Source: Monosporascus cannonballus
Lineage: Eukaryota > Ascomycota > Sordariomycetes > Xylariales
Direction: 5' to 3'
Assembly: GCA_004154925.1 (NCBI GenBank)
Contig: QJNS01000204.1
Coordinates: 84,511 to 148,510, forward strand
DNA: 64,000 nt
The notes under the pieces were generated by a model. That model searched no databases and was not told the origin of the DNA. It saw only the letters and a program-made list of their open reading frames with translations. Each line of letters begins with the position of its first letter. The first letter of the stretch is position 1. Position numbers and translations under genes: made by a program. Shown here in pieces: positions 36,943-48,918 of this stretch.

Positions 36943-37328
36943 TATAACGAATTATATGGTTTAACTAACTATTAAACCTTAAGTCGACGGATTTATATTG
37001 GCAAAAATATCGTAAAAATCTGAACAATAAATATAATAACGTATTACGTTTTATAATACCAAAAGTACTTTAAGTAACGATATTATATTATAAACTGAAA
37101 TTATTTAAACTATAAAAATAATAAACATATATATCCTTCTGGCTTACTGGCTTACCATCAATAAACTAATGATCTGGCTCCCTGGATCACCATTAGTAAG
37201 TTGGTAATCCGGCTTACTGGCTCACCATCAATAAGTTGGTAATCCGTTACATAACCTATTCCACATAGTTTTCTTGGCCTTCTCTGCTGCGACCGTTTTC
37301 GGAGGCCGTAGCTTGTTAGGTCGTAACA
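36943..37328 (-). repeat. 5' LTR of element C
   Basis: 386 bp, on the minus strand from TGTTACGACCTAAC (37328) to TTCGTTATA (36943). It has three diverged GTAAG-type internal units (37140-37250). Confidence 0.9.
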
Positions 37329-37333
37329 TTAGG

Positions 37334-40300
37334 AAACCCTTACTTAATAGCTTTAGGCTCGAATTTGGGAACTGGAAAAAGAAATCCGACAGATTAAGGC
37401 TACGCTATTTACCTAACCCTTTTTCGCCCGTATAAAACTTAAAAAGCCGGAGCCCTATAATGAAAAAGGTAACCTTTAAACCATTTTAATTTAGGTACGA
37501 ATTTATTTTCGTTTCCTAAACCTTAATAAACCAGCGGATCAGGTCCTAGTAATAAAAGTATACTTAACGAAAAATGCGGTTAATTAATTTAAGCCTATTA
37601 TAAGAAATTTCCTAGAAGTAAAAAAGCTGGATAAGGAGAATTTTATTAATAAAATTTTCTGATTTTATATTAATTTTAAAAACAAAGTATATAATAATTT
37701 TGGTAATCCGGATAAAAAATGATTTACGGTTTAATAATTTTTGCAATTCCGATAAAAAGAACCCGCATTTAAGTACGCCGTAACCTTTAAAAGTTTTACG
37801 GTTAAGGTCAGATAAAAAGATAACGAAGCCAATATTTTTATTAATATATTTTATAAAAAGTTAAAAAATAATATAAAGGATAAAAATATTTGGATTGAAC
37901 GATTAATTACCCTAAACCGATATATTATAAAGATAATTAAAATCGATAATTAGCAGTTTCAAAAACGATAAGAAAAAAAGAAATAATATGCTTTACGTTT
38001 AGAATATAATAAGTCGAACTAAGGAAAAAAACGAAACGCACCTTTTATTTCTTACGGAACGGCGCCAGGATTTATAGAACTTGGCGTTACCCACAAATAA
38101 GATTAAAACCAGATTAAGTGCTTTAATTATAGCAAAATAGGACATAAAACTTATAAATATAGGAAACCCAAAAAACCACGATAAAATAATTAAACCTTTA
38201 TATCGGAGGAATAAGCTAGAAATAATTAAGGAAACGATAATAAAATTATTAACATAATCCAAGCTAAGTATATATTAGGCCTATAACATAAGGTCCAATA
38301 AGGATTATCATAATAAGAAATTTAACAAAAAATACGAAAAATTAAAAAGCTAACTTAATAAATATTACGAACACAGCAAAAAATGTTACGAAAATAATTA
38401 TGCGAATACCAGAACTGGATAAAAAAAGTTTATCCCGGAATATCTAATCGATATGGCAGAATATACGTTATACATTGTCGACGACGAAAATATCCCGATT
38501 ACGAAAAATGAAAATAACATATTTACGAACGAATTACCCGTATATATTATAAGGGATTTGACTTTCTAAATCGTATTAAAAATAATAAGGACGATAAGTA
38601 ATGGTATTGACAATTTCGAACCATAGCCCCAAGAGATGTCCAGCAGCTGGCCGAAGTAAAGGGCTGGTTTAAAGGAAAGCAGTGCCTATAAAAAGATCCC
38701 TTTTGTTATTATAAATGGTATAACTACCAAACGAAAAAGAAATTAATCCAGCGTATAGTTAAAAAACACTATTAAAAAAGTTATTACGAATTTCCATTTT
38801 CAGTTAGCATTTATTACGGATCCCTAAAAACAGCTATTAAGGAAAAAATACGTTAATTTATAGAAGATCTTTAAAACGATAATTAAAACGACGCATAATG
38901 GGATATAATTGCAAATATAAGAAAACAATTTATTCGGCAAGAAAAAAAACTGTAATAAAATCAAAAAGAATTAATACGGTTCGAAAAAATAATATGCCGG
39001 CAAAAACGATAAATATAACAGCTTAACGCATTAAATAAAGAAACGCAAATAAGGCTTAATAAATTCGAATAAGAATTAAAAAAAAGTTACCTATAAAAAA
39101 GCTGCAAGATAACGAAACCTAAAGAAATTAAAAGGAATTCCTAAAAAAGGTTTTAAACGTAACGATAAAAAACGTTAACGATTTTATTACGTAAAATATA
39201 CGAATTAAAACGTACTGGTATATCGTAATAATAAATTGCGAAACCTTAAGCGGAAATTATATTGCACCAAATGTGGTTAATAAGCTTAGATTATTATGGA
39301 GATATAAGTTAAAACCTTATATAGCGATAAATACCGAAAGCCAGGAATTCGCTTACGATAACGAAAAAATTATACGTAAAATTAATTATTTCGAAATTTT
39401 TGTCCAAGGACGATACTAAATAATTAATTTCGATATCGTTTTATTCGAAAATTATACTATGATCTTAGGATTACCATAAATACGCTAGTACGGAATTTTG
39501 ATTAATAAAAAAATTAACTAGGTAAGGTTTACCTTATATCTTATTAGCAGATTAAAAAGAATTAAGATTTTAATATTTAATTAATAATAGTAATAAATAT
39601 AAGCATAAGGATATAATAAAAATCTTATTACCTAAAGAAATAAAATATAAAAAGAACTGGTATTAAAAAAAGATACGACGTATCGTTATTATTATTAAAG
39701 CAAAACTAAAATAATTAAATAACGATTTAAAGCAAGAAAAGTAATACCCTCAAAAATTAGAAAATCTAATTAATATGTTACCATAATATTACAAATACGA
39801 ATAGCTTTTTAAAAGAGAACTGAATACGAAATTATTAGAACATAACGAATAAAATTATGAAATAATTTTTAAAAAAGGATTTTCGATAAAGTTTTACTTT
39901 ATTTACAATTTTAGCGGAAACGAATTATGTACTTTCAGAGAATACCTGGAAAATCGGTTACAAAAAAAATGGATTCGATTTTCGAAATTACCAAAAGGAT
40001 ACCTTATATTTTTCGTATCAAAAAAAAGGAAAGATTATAATTTATAAATAATTACGGATAACTTAATAATATTATTATTAAAGATCGAATATTATTACCT
40101 TTAATTACGAAAATAAAAAATTAATTTTATGAAATTAAATAATTCATAATATTCGATTTTAAAGATAGATATAATTTTATTAGGATTAAAAAAATATAAA
40201 TAAAAAATAGCTTTTAAGATAAAATACTTATTATTTAAATATTTGGTTATATTAATAGGATTTACGAACGTATTAATAACTTTCTAACGGATAATAATTA

Positions 40301-43098
40301 TATATTACGAAAATACTTCGATATTTTCGTTATTTGCTATTTCTACAATATTTTTATTTTATTAAAAACAGAAAAAATATACGTAAAATAAGTTTATAAA
40401 CTTTTTCAAATTTTACAAAACGGAAGGTTATTTGTTAACGTAAAGAAATTAATTTTATATATAAAAAAATAAACTATTTGAGATATATTATTACTTTAAA
40501 ACATATTAAAATAAATCTTAAAAAAATCGCTGCAATTATAAAATAATAAACGTTAACGATAATTAAGAAAATATAAACATTCTTTAAATTAGCCAATTAC
40601 TATAGAAGGTTTATTCGAAATTTTAGCAAATTAACTATATTTTTAATAAATTTTACGAAAAGAAAATTAAATAAATACCAAATACGGAAAAGGTATTTCA
40701 AAATATTAGGAATACGATTATTAACAAATTAATATTAATTATGTACGATTTAAACCGCTTTATTAAATTAAAAACCGATATTTCGAATTACGCATTAAAT
40801 ATAATAATCGGATAACGAAATAATTAAGATAAATTATACCTTATTACATTTTTTGGTATAAGTTGAAAAAAGCCGAATTTAATTACGGCATACTAAATAA
40901 AGAATATATAGTTATTATTATAGCATTTCGAGAATTTAGGCATTTTTTAAAGGAAAATTTATATTAGGTTAAGATTTATACGGATTATCAAAATCTTACC
41001 CGATTTATTACGACTAAGAAATTTATAAAACGATAACTTCGTTATACGAAAAGATTAACGAACTTCGATTTCGTTATTATTTATAAAAACAAAAATCAAA
41101 AAACGGCAAAGCAAATATTTTAAATAAATAACTAGATCTCGAAAAAAATTAGTTAAAATTAGCTATGTAATTTTCGATATTATTATAAAAACATATTTAC
41201 GCTTACGACAAATTGCGATAATTCGGGTAATTCCTTGTAATATATATTAAAAATTCCAATAATATAACGACGGTTTTCCGAAAAAAACTAAAAATGTAAA
41301 TAAAATATAAATATTAAAAAACTACCAAAACGCTTTAACACGAAAAATATATAAATATTAATTATATAAACATTCAGAGATTTACAAAACTTTAAAGTAA
41401 TGCTAACGTATATATTTTTTTAAAAATAAAATTAATAATATAAAAAACTATACGGCAATATAATATTTGCGTTAAAATAAAAGCTTAACGATATATACCA
41501 TACGGAAAATTATAGCTATTATTAATCGTAAAATAATTATAATATTTAATTATATTTAATTTTATGATTAAACCTTTTATATTAAAAGATTTAATTACGG
41601 AAATATATTATAATAGTATTTTCGTAATCGTTAACTGATTTACGAAACTTTTTTATTTTTTACCATATTATAAGAACATAAACGCCAAATAACTAACATA
41701 TATTTTTTTTAAAATATATTTATAATATATACAAATTATTAATAAAAGTTATTTTAAATAACAAATCAATATTTACATTATAGCGTTGGCAAAATCTTAT
41801 AATATAAATAAGTTTAAATTATAAATTATTTAATATATTTAAACCATAAACAAATAAATAAATAAAACGAAAAAAATAAATTTTAAAAATTTATTTACGA
41901 TATTGTACTAATTATAAACAAAATAATTAAGTTAAGAAATTGTTAATCGTATAGTTAACTTATAATATTAATTACTACGAAAATATTAAGATAATATTTA
42001 CGAATATCAATTTTAATTTTATTTTAAAAATTTATAAAAAAATATGCAATAATAATTTAATTAATATTAAAATAATTTTTACATTAAAACAATTACGATA
42101 ATTATACCAAGAAATAAAAATAAAATTAAAATTCGTACAGAATTCAATAAATAAAGATTATAATTAAAAATAATTTTTCTTATTATTAAAAATATTTAAA
42201 CAAAATAACTCAACAAAAAATTCCATTTCAAATATATCGGTTTATACAAAATCGCTAAAACAATTTTAAAAAATAATTATTAATTAAACTTCTACCAAAA
42301 ATTAAATAAAATTTAATTTTTGGTATTTCTTTATTCGAATTAATAACAAATATAACTAAACTATATACGCTATAAAATAATTTAAAAATAAAAAATAAAT
42401 ATATATATAAAATAAAGTTACTTAATACTTAATTAAATAAAAAAAATATCCAAATTTCGAAAATATTTAAAAATCCGCTTAAAATCTTATTAACGCCTAA
42501 TATTTATTAAAAAAAATTATTAATAATAACGGAATTACTCGAAATAATAATATTTTAATTTATCATATTTTAATTAATAACGCTTTTGTTATTTAAGACT
42601 TATATTTCGATTATAAACTTTAATTTTAATTACGTAAAATTATGAAAATTATTTAAAAATTTAAAAATATAATTAATAAGTTTTATACTTTAAGATTAAT
42701 AATATTAACGTTAACGACATATTTGGGAAAACCGCGCAAAAATTTTGAATAAATATTTTTTAACTTTTAATTTTTTTTTTAATTTTTTCGATTCCGTAAT
42801 ATATTAATTAATTATAAAAACGGAAATTCCCGTCTTATCGTATAAACGACCTTGGCGAACATATTTTTTATAACGAAAAACCCTATTTATTATTTAGTAA
42901 TTAAATTACCGAATGGAATAAAAAAATAATATATCATATTAAAACTTTCGAATTTAAGTAAATTAACCAAAATAAATCGCTATTCGGATTTGCGGGAATA
43001 ACGTTTAAATATACCGGAGGATATATTAAAGGTATACGGAAAAACTTACCAGAAAAAAAAGAAATCTTAAGGGCAAGATTTTGGGAAAAGGGAAATCG
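37334..43098 (+). pseudogene. Element B gag-pol body, decayed
   Basis: Starts exactly where element A's internal sequence would continue after the conserved leader (A: about 16962 onward; B: AAACCCTTACTTAATAG...). It runs parallel to A over its whole length: zinc knuckle about 38119, RT motif about 40338, integrase core near 41620 and chromodomain about 42426. All frames carry many stops, and TA-rich substitutions predominate. Confidence 0.85.
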
Positions 43099-43448
43099 TA
43101 TTACGACCTAACAAACCACGGCCTCCAGAAACGGTCGCAGTAAAAAAGGCCAAAAAAATTATGTGGATCAGGTCACGTAACGGATCACCAACTTACTGAT
43201 GGTAAGCCAATGAACCGGATCACCAGCTTACTGATAATAAGCCAGTAAGCCAAAAGGATATATATACTTATTATTTCCATAATTTAGATAGCTTTAGCTT
43301 ACAATAACAATTCGTTACCTAAGGCACCCTTGGTATTACGAGACGTAACACGTTACTGTATCTATTGCTCAGATTCCCACGATACTCCTGCCAACATAAA
43401 CCCGTCGACTTAAGGTTTAATAGTTGGTTAAACCGCCTAGCCGTCATA
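43099..43448 (+). repeat. 3' LTR of element B
   Basis: 350 bp, TATTACGACC to GCCGTCATA, followed by the TGTTA duplication. Equal in length to its 5' partner despite lying 12.5 kb away across element C. Confidence 0.9.
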
Positions 43449-43453
43449 TGTTA

Positions 43454-44841
43454 AAAGGAGTGGGTGTTGAAGGAGCGAAAATCGGATTCAGGAAGTGGGT
43501 GGGGGACACTAGACCACTGGATACACGGCTGTTACAATGCCCAGCCGTTAGGTGGTTTGGCAGCAGGGACGGCTGGCTCTTGGCTCCCAAACGATGAATC
43601 ATCTTACAGCAGGGCGACTAAGCAGCATTTTAGCTCAGGGACCGCCAAGCGAAACCCATACTTGCTGTCGGAAACCTGCACGTATGAACGAAGGATGCGG
43701 CAACTTATTCCTTGCCTTGAAGCAAGTTCAAGCGTTTCGCCGTTTCGCCAGACGCCACCAGAAAATCCAGTCAAACAAGAGAACATCTGTCAGATGTCGA
43801 TTAGAATAGCTTTGCACTAATTCCCAGATACATACCTTGAGAACAGGAGAACGTCGTTCCAGACCATTGATCCACCGAGTCCCGAAACATTGCGTTTGCG
43901 CTGTTGGCAAACGCATTGTGCCAAGTTGCGAACGGCGATCGTCATAGTTCTCAGCTCAGGTGACAGAAGAATTGGAAAGTAGGGCGAACCTGACGAAAAC
44001 AAGGTAATTTCTGTTAATTGCCTCCACCGACCCATCACCTCCCATATACAGCTAATATTTGGGTTCGAAGAGAAAACGTATGGAATATACATTGGTCGTT
44101 TTGTTCCAAATCGATCTTTAATCACTTATTAGTGGTTTGCGATAATGGTAAACACTGACATAGCGTCAGTTAATGTCGAATCCCATACTATCCTATAAGG
44201 AAATCTACACGACTCCGGAATGGGCCTGTGGAGGCTATTACCAGAAGATACCTTGTGTTGTATAGCTGTTACACCGGAGTGTAACCGGCCAGCTCTTTGC
44301 GAGATCATGTTTCAACTTAAAAAAATACCCCACCTCAGCCTTGGCTAGATCCCCGCCTATTTGCGCCCGCACCGTGCACCCTGGCGCGGAAGTTCACGCT
44401 TTCAGATTCGGGAGTTGAGCTCGGTTACCTCAATTTGTGTCTCCGGATGCTTATCGTGTTTCTTGTTTGTCGCAAGGCTTTAATTCTGATTACCAGCAAG
44501 ATGTCCCCCTTCGCCCCCGCATTGTAGCTGTGATCGCTTACAGAAACTACTCTCCTTATTCGTCTTTTAGCGCACTTTAGAGCCACACTGGCTTAGGATG
44601 TGAAAAGATATCAGTATAGCCCTATTTAGAATCCCATAAAGGGCTTGTTAAAGTAGCGAATCCAATCGCCTTGGGTATAAACCAAGGGCGTAACTTAGCA
44701 TTGCTAAGTTAGCAATGACTGAAAGGCGCGAAGGCTCACCCGACAGAGACACTTGTCCAAGGTCAGTAACCAAAAATAGATTGTCTCGGAGATCGGCCCC
44801 AAACCCCCACACCGGCAATGTAGCACTAGCTGCAGGTAATA
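43454..44841. other. Transition DNA, no gene seen
   Basis: Composition returns to normal directly at the end of element B. Overlapping open frames on both strands at 43464-44125 (up to 118 codons) have no recognisable domain and shadow one another. At about 44008-44035 there is a partial match to the GTTAGTTACCTCC core of the TA-element ends, possibly a fragment of the same MITE family. Confidence 0.5.
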
Positions 44842-45113
44842 CAAGTCGCAGGGGTATACTTGGTTAGTTACCTCCGCTGGGCCACTATATACCATACGTG
44901 GTTAAGATGGAGATATCCCATAAAAAATTGTAGTGGGATATAACCTCATCAATTTCGCATAAGATCGATAACCCCCGAGAATTAACAGCCTGCGATAGCG
45001 GTAAGCATCGCCAGAACGATCTTCGATGTCCAAGCCCATGCAATTTTGATGAGACTCTACCTGGTGGTAAAGTGGCTCCGGTGGAGGTAACTAAAAATAC
45101 TCATGCGACTTTG
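44842..45113. mobile_element. 272-bp MITE related to the 14.2-kb TA element
   Basis: Inverted ends 44842-44885 (CAAGTCGCAGGGGTA...GTTAGTTACCTCC...GGGCCAC) and 45072-45113 (reverse complement, CAAAGTCGCATGAGTA...TTAGTTACCTCC...GAGCCAC). The cores are those of the 44-bp repeats at 14210 and 15668. There is no room for a transposase. The left end is preceded by TA, the right end is followed by TG, so the TA duplication is not exact. Confidence 0.65.
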
Positions 45114-45662
45114 TGCGGGAGGGTATTGGGGTATCGATCCAAGGTCGATCTTCAAGGCCTTAAAACCAATCCCACGCCTGTAACTCTGTAACTGCGTTAA
45201 CACTATTTTCAGGGGTCAACCGCCGCGGTACTGGCTACGCTTTGCATGTAGGTACCCGGGCACCTACTGTCGGATCTGCCAGTCGCCGGACCAGCACCAA
45301 CTTTATATAATTCAGCCTCCAGTCCATAGAGTTGTTTCTAGTGCAACACTATCCTTTCTTGCGCCTTTTATTCTTGCCCAGCGCGCTAATACGATCAACG
45401 TGGTCGGGTCCCGTCCTGGTTTCTCTTCGTTCTTCTTCAATTCGTAAATTTTTGGGGCTTTTTCTTGGTATCTATTTGCTTTTATTAGACCAAGACTTGT
45501 CACCTGGACTATCATTTCCTTTCATCCATCCCCTTGCTGGCCAAGGAATTGCGGCGCTTTCAGTCAGACACCATCTATCGTTTTACTTCCACCACCATAT
45601 ATCTTGTTACCAGCACCGCATCGCTTGTGTTTCCCAGGTGCATTTCGAAATAAAACGCCAAG
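45114..45662 (+). promoter_or_regulatory. Upstream region of the antiporter gene
   Basis: From about 45330 the plus strand is strongly pyrimidine-rich (CTTTCTTG, TTTCTCTTCGTTCTTCTTC, CTTTCATCCATCCCC), a common feature of transcription-start regions and 5' leaders in filamentous ascomycetes. No TATA box or known operator can be named. Open frames here (45332-45682) read through the CT tract and are not considered genes. Confidence 0.4.
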
Positions 45663-47620
45663 ATGCCCTCCCTCGACGTTAGCGAGCTGAACATCGTCCT
45701 GTCGATTTTCGGTGAGCATGTCCCTGCGGGCTTAATTTTCGAGGCTCAAGCATGCCTGCGAATGTAAACCAGAAGCTGGGTCAACTGACTCGCAGCAGGC
45801 ATTTTCACCCTATCCTATGGCTATATATCCGTGAAGCTCAAGCAGAAATGGTACTTGGGCGAAGCACTTCCGGCGATGCTCATCGGCATCGTGTTGGGAC
45901 CAATAGCAGCGAAGTTCCTTGATGCGAGGAAATGGGGTTCAGCGGCAGAAGACCAGCAGAACCATATCACGTTAGGCCTCATGCGCGTCAGTATGTGATA
46001 CCAGAGCGCTTTCAATGCCAAAAGAAACCCTCACGAACGCCATTGACAAAGTCTGACCTGTCATCTAGTGATCGGTGTACAGCTCGTCATCGCAGGCTTC
46101 CAGCTGCCTGCCAAGTACCTATCGCAGCGGTGGAAGGAGATGGTCATCTGTCTTCTCCCGGTCATGACTCTAATGTGGTTGTGTACCACCCTATGCATCC
46201 TTGTCACTGTACCCAAGATAACACTCCTCGCCGCGCTCGTCATCGGCTCCTGCGTCACGTGCACGGATCCCATCCTCTCTCAGGCCATCGCCAAGGGGCC
46301 GTTCGCCGATAAGTTCGTCGCGCGACCTCTGCGCGAGGTCATCAGTGCTGAAGCCGGCGCAAATGACGGATTCGGATTCCCGTTCTTGATGCTGGCGGTC
46401 TACTTGATGCGGCATTCTGAGCTCCCCGAAAGCGAAATTGCGGCAACCGCTAGTGGGCATGGGGGAGAGGGGCTGCATCACAGAAGCGAGGATGTTGGTC
46501 GTATGGGAGGCGGTGTCGGCGTCGCGCTCATGAACTGGGGCGTCGAGACCTGGCTCTATATCGTGCTGATGTCCATCGCGTACGGGGTGATCGCGGGCTT
46601 CGCCGGGGGCAAGTTCATGAAGTTCGCATTGCGTCGGAAGTGGGTCGACTCGGAGAGCTATCTGCTATTCCCTACTGCCATGGGTCTCTTCCTTCTTGGC
46701 ACCTGCGGCGCCATCGGGACGGATGACTTGCTCGCCTGCTTCGTAGCTGGCAATGCGATCAACTGGGACGGCGAGTACCTGGCGGAGACCGAGAAGCGGC
46801 ACGATGAATTCAATTCGTGTGTAGACGTGCTGCTCAACTTTGGCGGCTTCATGTACGTCGGCATCGTGATGCCGTGGAGTGAGTTCCACAACCCGGATGT
46901 GACAGGCCTTACGATCGGTCGCCTCATGGGTCTCGGGTTCCTCATTCTTCTTTTCCGCCGCATCCCCGCCATCCTCCTTTTGTACAAGACTATGCCCGAT
47001 GTGTGCAAGAACGTCAAGGAGGCCCTTTTCATGGGGTATTTCGGGCCGATCGGCGCTGGTGCTGTCTTCTATTTGGAGCATACGAGGATGCACTTACTCC
47101 CGAAGCTGGGAGAGGGAGATGAAGGGGAGACGAACCTCGTTCGAGCCATTGGGCCTGGTAAGCTTCATCCATGACGCCTTAAGGTCCCGTTCTTGGAGTA
47201 GTGATGCTAATCAAGGTATGATTGGCAGTTGTCTACTGGCTCGTCCTGTTCTCCATCGTCGTCCACGGTCTGTCGATCCCAGCTCTGGACTTGATCTACA
47301 AGTTCGCGGGCGTCCGACCCATTCAAGAGGACGCGGTCTCGGTGAGGCGCAAGAGCATCTACTCCGTCATGCCTGCCAATGCCGAGGCGGCCGATTCGCA
47401 GACGTTCCTGGCTTATAACCGCTTCTCACGGCCCGTGTTCGATCCTTCGCAGCTGCCCGTCCAGCGTGATCCTGCCCCGCCTGCTGTGAAGAATTATGAC
47501 CATGATTTCCCCGGCGATGCATCTAGCTTCCACTCGGTCGTCGACATGGAGAAACTAGGGGCTAATGATATGTCTATGCGTCCCAACTACTACAAGCGGT
47601 CGATTAACTTTACTCAATGA
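45663..47620 (+). CDS. Plasma-membrane Na+/H+ antiporter (Sod2/Nha1 type, CPA1)
   Basis: Four exons: 45663-45711, 45799-45990, 46069-47157 and 47229-47620; the introns (87, 78, 71 bp) have GT...AG ends, the third with a GCTAATC branch site. All are phase 1 and the joined frame encodes 573 aa. Expected role: electroneutral exchange of cytosolic Na+/K+ for protons, giving salt and pH tolerance. Seen: many hydrophobic segments; T-D-P at Asp147, A-N-D-G with Asp180, and I-G-T-D-D-L-L-A-C-F-V-A-G-N-A with Asp299-Asp300. From memory, S. pombe Sod2 has essential Asp at 145, 178 and 266/267, so the first pair has the same spacing. A short cytosolic tail follows the last helix, much shorter than in S. 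cerevisiae Nha1. The ATG at 45663 gives M-P-S-L-D-V-S-E-L-N, typical of family N-termini. No defect is seen. Confidence 0.9.
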
Positions 47621-48013
47621 CAGTTTCCGATTGAACTCGCTGTGTCGGAAATGGGGAGGAGGATGAATTTCCAGGAGGCGATGGTGAGAGGACAGTGGGT
47701 TGAGAAGTCTGAAGGAGTCTCCATCAATAACTTGATCACACGTTGTAGGAATACATGGGGGGAAAGCGTGTATAACACTGTCACTATCGGATACGCTACA
47801 TTAGAAAACCGATCGAAGAGCCACACTACACTGTCATTACCGGAGATATTTTAACCTGAGTCACTCGTTTTAGCTCTGAATCCCCGACTACGCTGCCATG
47901 CCTTCTGCTCGTGGAGCCACCTCTCCTCTGAGCTACGTCGTAACTAGATCGCTCTGTAGGCATTCGAACGGCCGCGCTATTTAGACCCCGCTCCTCCCCA
48001 GTTTATAAGCTAG
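47621..48013. other. 3' flank of antiporter, no gene
   Basis: Short frames only. A 70-codon frame at 47642-47854 lacks any recognisable feature and is likely 3' UTR/intergenic. Confidence 0.5.
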
Positions 48014-48918
48014 TTATAAGCTCCTGTCTCGAAGAAACATCGTAATATGCGCCAAACTCTCCTTCGGCGTCTCAACCAAGCCCATGTCAAACGCTCGCTT
48101 ATACCGTCTAAGCACCACCCACGCTCCCGTGCACCCAGCCAGTCCCCGATAGGTCTCCCCACTTTCTCCCTGTTGGCGAATCCTCCCTTCCCCGCCTCTT
48201 GCCCCTGAACACCTCTTACCGTACGTAGGTACTCCTCTCTTGCTCTCTGAATATTATTCCCCTGGTCCGCCAACCAGTTCTCACTCTCATTCGCGTCTTA
48301 GCAGTCCGTGGCTTCGTCTTCTATTACACACGGAATCTCGAGAGTAGAGGTCGGGCGTATTGGCTCTCACGGCCCAATGGGTGTACAGGGGTTGCGCGGT
48401 CACTGGTCCCACGGACTTGGTGACAATGTGCAGCAGAAGGAGTCTGCCCCGCCGTAGGCCCTCATAGATTGATGAGACATCAAGTGGGGAACGGGGAGAG
48501 GGTAGGTACTCAGGGTTTCCCATGGCGCGGGACGGGGGGCGGCCCCAATTGCGCCATCTCCGCGGGCGAGAGACGATGTCTGAGAGCATGCTGCCCACCC
48601 AGTATCCAACGCGGCGCTTCCCGACGTAAGGGTGGAGTCAGTGAGGACTTAAATACGTGCCCAGAGTAGAACATGGAATGGTAGGCCGACCATGCTGACA
48701 CCCGCGCCACCCCCAGGTCCTGCGCTATGAGCACGGCCTGGAGCGCCGGGTTCTCAGTGGTACTGTAGATGGACCTCACAGCCGAGAGGAGGGAACACGC
48801 CGATCGCGATTCGGTCGCCCAGGGGCCCGGTGAGAGCGTACTCTACCCATTCCGCAGCAGGCCCGTCTGGCACGAAGAGCGTCTGTCCCTTTAGGAGCGG
48901 TGGATGGCTGGTCGCCAT
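48014..48918 (-). pseudogene. Decayed gene of unrecognised family
   Basis: The minus strand from an ATG at 48918 reads a plausible N-terminus (M-A-T-S-H-P-P-L-L-K-G-Q-T-L-F-V-P) to about 48780, then good coding sequence continues in a different frame (I-Y-S-T-T-E-N-P-A-L-Q-A-V-L-I-A-Q-D-L-G; about 48770-48510), then further frame changes and stops. The 3' end is well-formed: a frame ending G-N-N-I-Q-R-A-R-E-E-Y-L-R-T, a good 50-bp intron (48170-48219, GTAAGA...CAACAG), and a tail including Y-R-G-L-A-G-C-T-G-A-W-V-V-L-R-R-Y and F-D-M-G-L-V-E-T-P-K-E-S-L-A-H-I, with a stop at 48014-48016. I do not recognise the family. At least one frameshift plus in-frame stops argue for a pseudogene; unrecognised introns could explain some of them. 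Confidence 0.4.

Larger units (their letters stand above)
30648..37328 (-). mobile_element. Chromovirus-type Ty3/gypsy element C, nested in element B
   Basis: A 6681-bp element in minus orientation: 5' LTR 36943-37328, Gag zinc knuckle about 36030-36090, RT motif about 33875-33890, chromodomain about 31705-31730, 3' LTR 30648-31033. It sits in the untranslated leader of element B with a perfect 5-bp duplication, TTAGG. Compared with A and B it retains more key residues: RT reads F-V-I-Y-Y-F-D-D-I-L-I-F with both catalytic Asp present, and the knuckle keeps its first and last Cys and the His. Frames are nevertheless full of stops. It must be younger than B's insertion. Confidence 0.93.
30219..43448 (+). 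mobile_element. Chromovirus-type Ty3/gypsy element B, interrupted by element C
   Basis: 5' LTR 30219-30568, leader 30569-30647, then element C (30648-37328) plus its duplicated target (TTAGG), then B's remaining body 37334-43098 and 3' LTR 43099-43448. Without C and one target copy the element is about 6.54 kb. Body landmarks on the plus strand: zinc knuckle reading K-C-F-N-Y-S-K-I-G-H-K-T-Y (about 38119-38160), degraded RT motif Y-F-Y-N-I-F (about 40338; both catalytic Asp lost), and chromodomain Y-L-I-K, stop, K-K-Y (about 42426-42449). Same family as A; its two LTRs are each 350 bp, about 40 bp shorter than those of A and C. Confidence 0.92.

Noticed and set aside
30648..37333. Inverted LTRs near 30.2-31.0 kb and 37.0-37.3 kb as an inversion or hairpin of one element
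   Set aside because: The perfect TTAGG duplication and continuity of B across the site show a simple nested insertion in opposite orientation instead.
43464..44125. Overlapping open frames of up to 118 codons on both strands as candidate genes right of element B
   Set aside because: They overlap in several frames, their translations lack recognisable domains, and none has supporting splice or codon evidence.
46665..47093. Antisense ORFs (up to 142 codons) inside the antiporter gene
   Set aside because: They are the complement of a well-supported exon; GC-rich coding DNA often leaves the opposite strand open.
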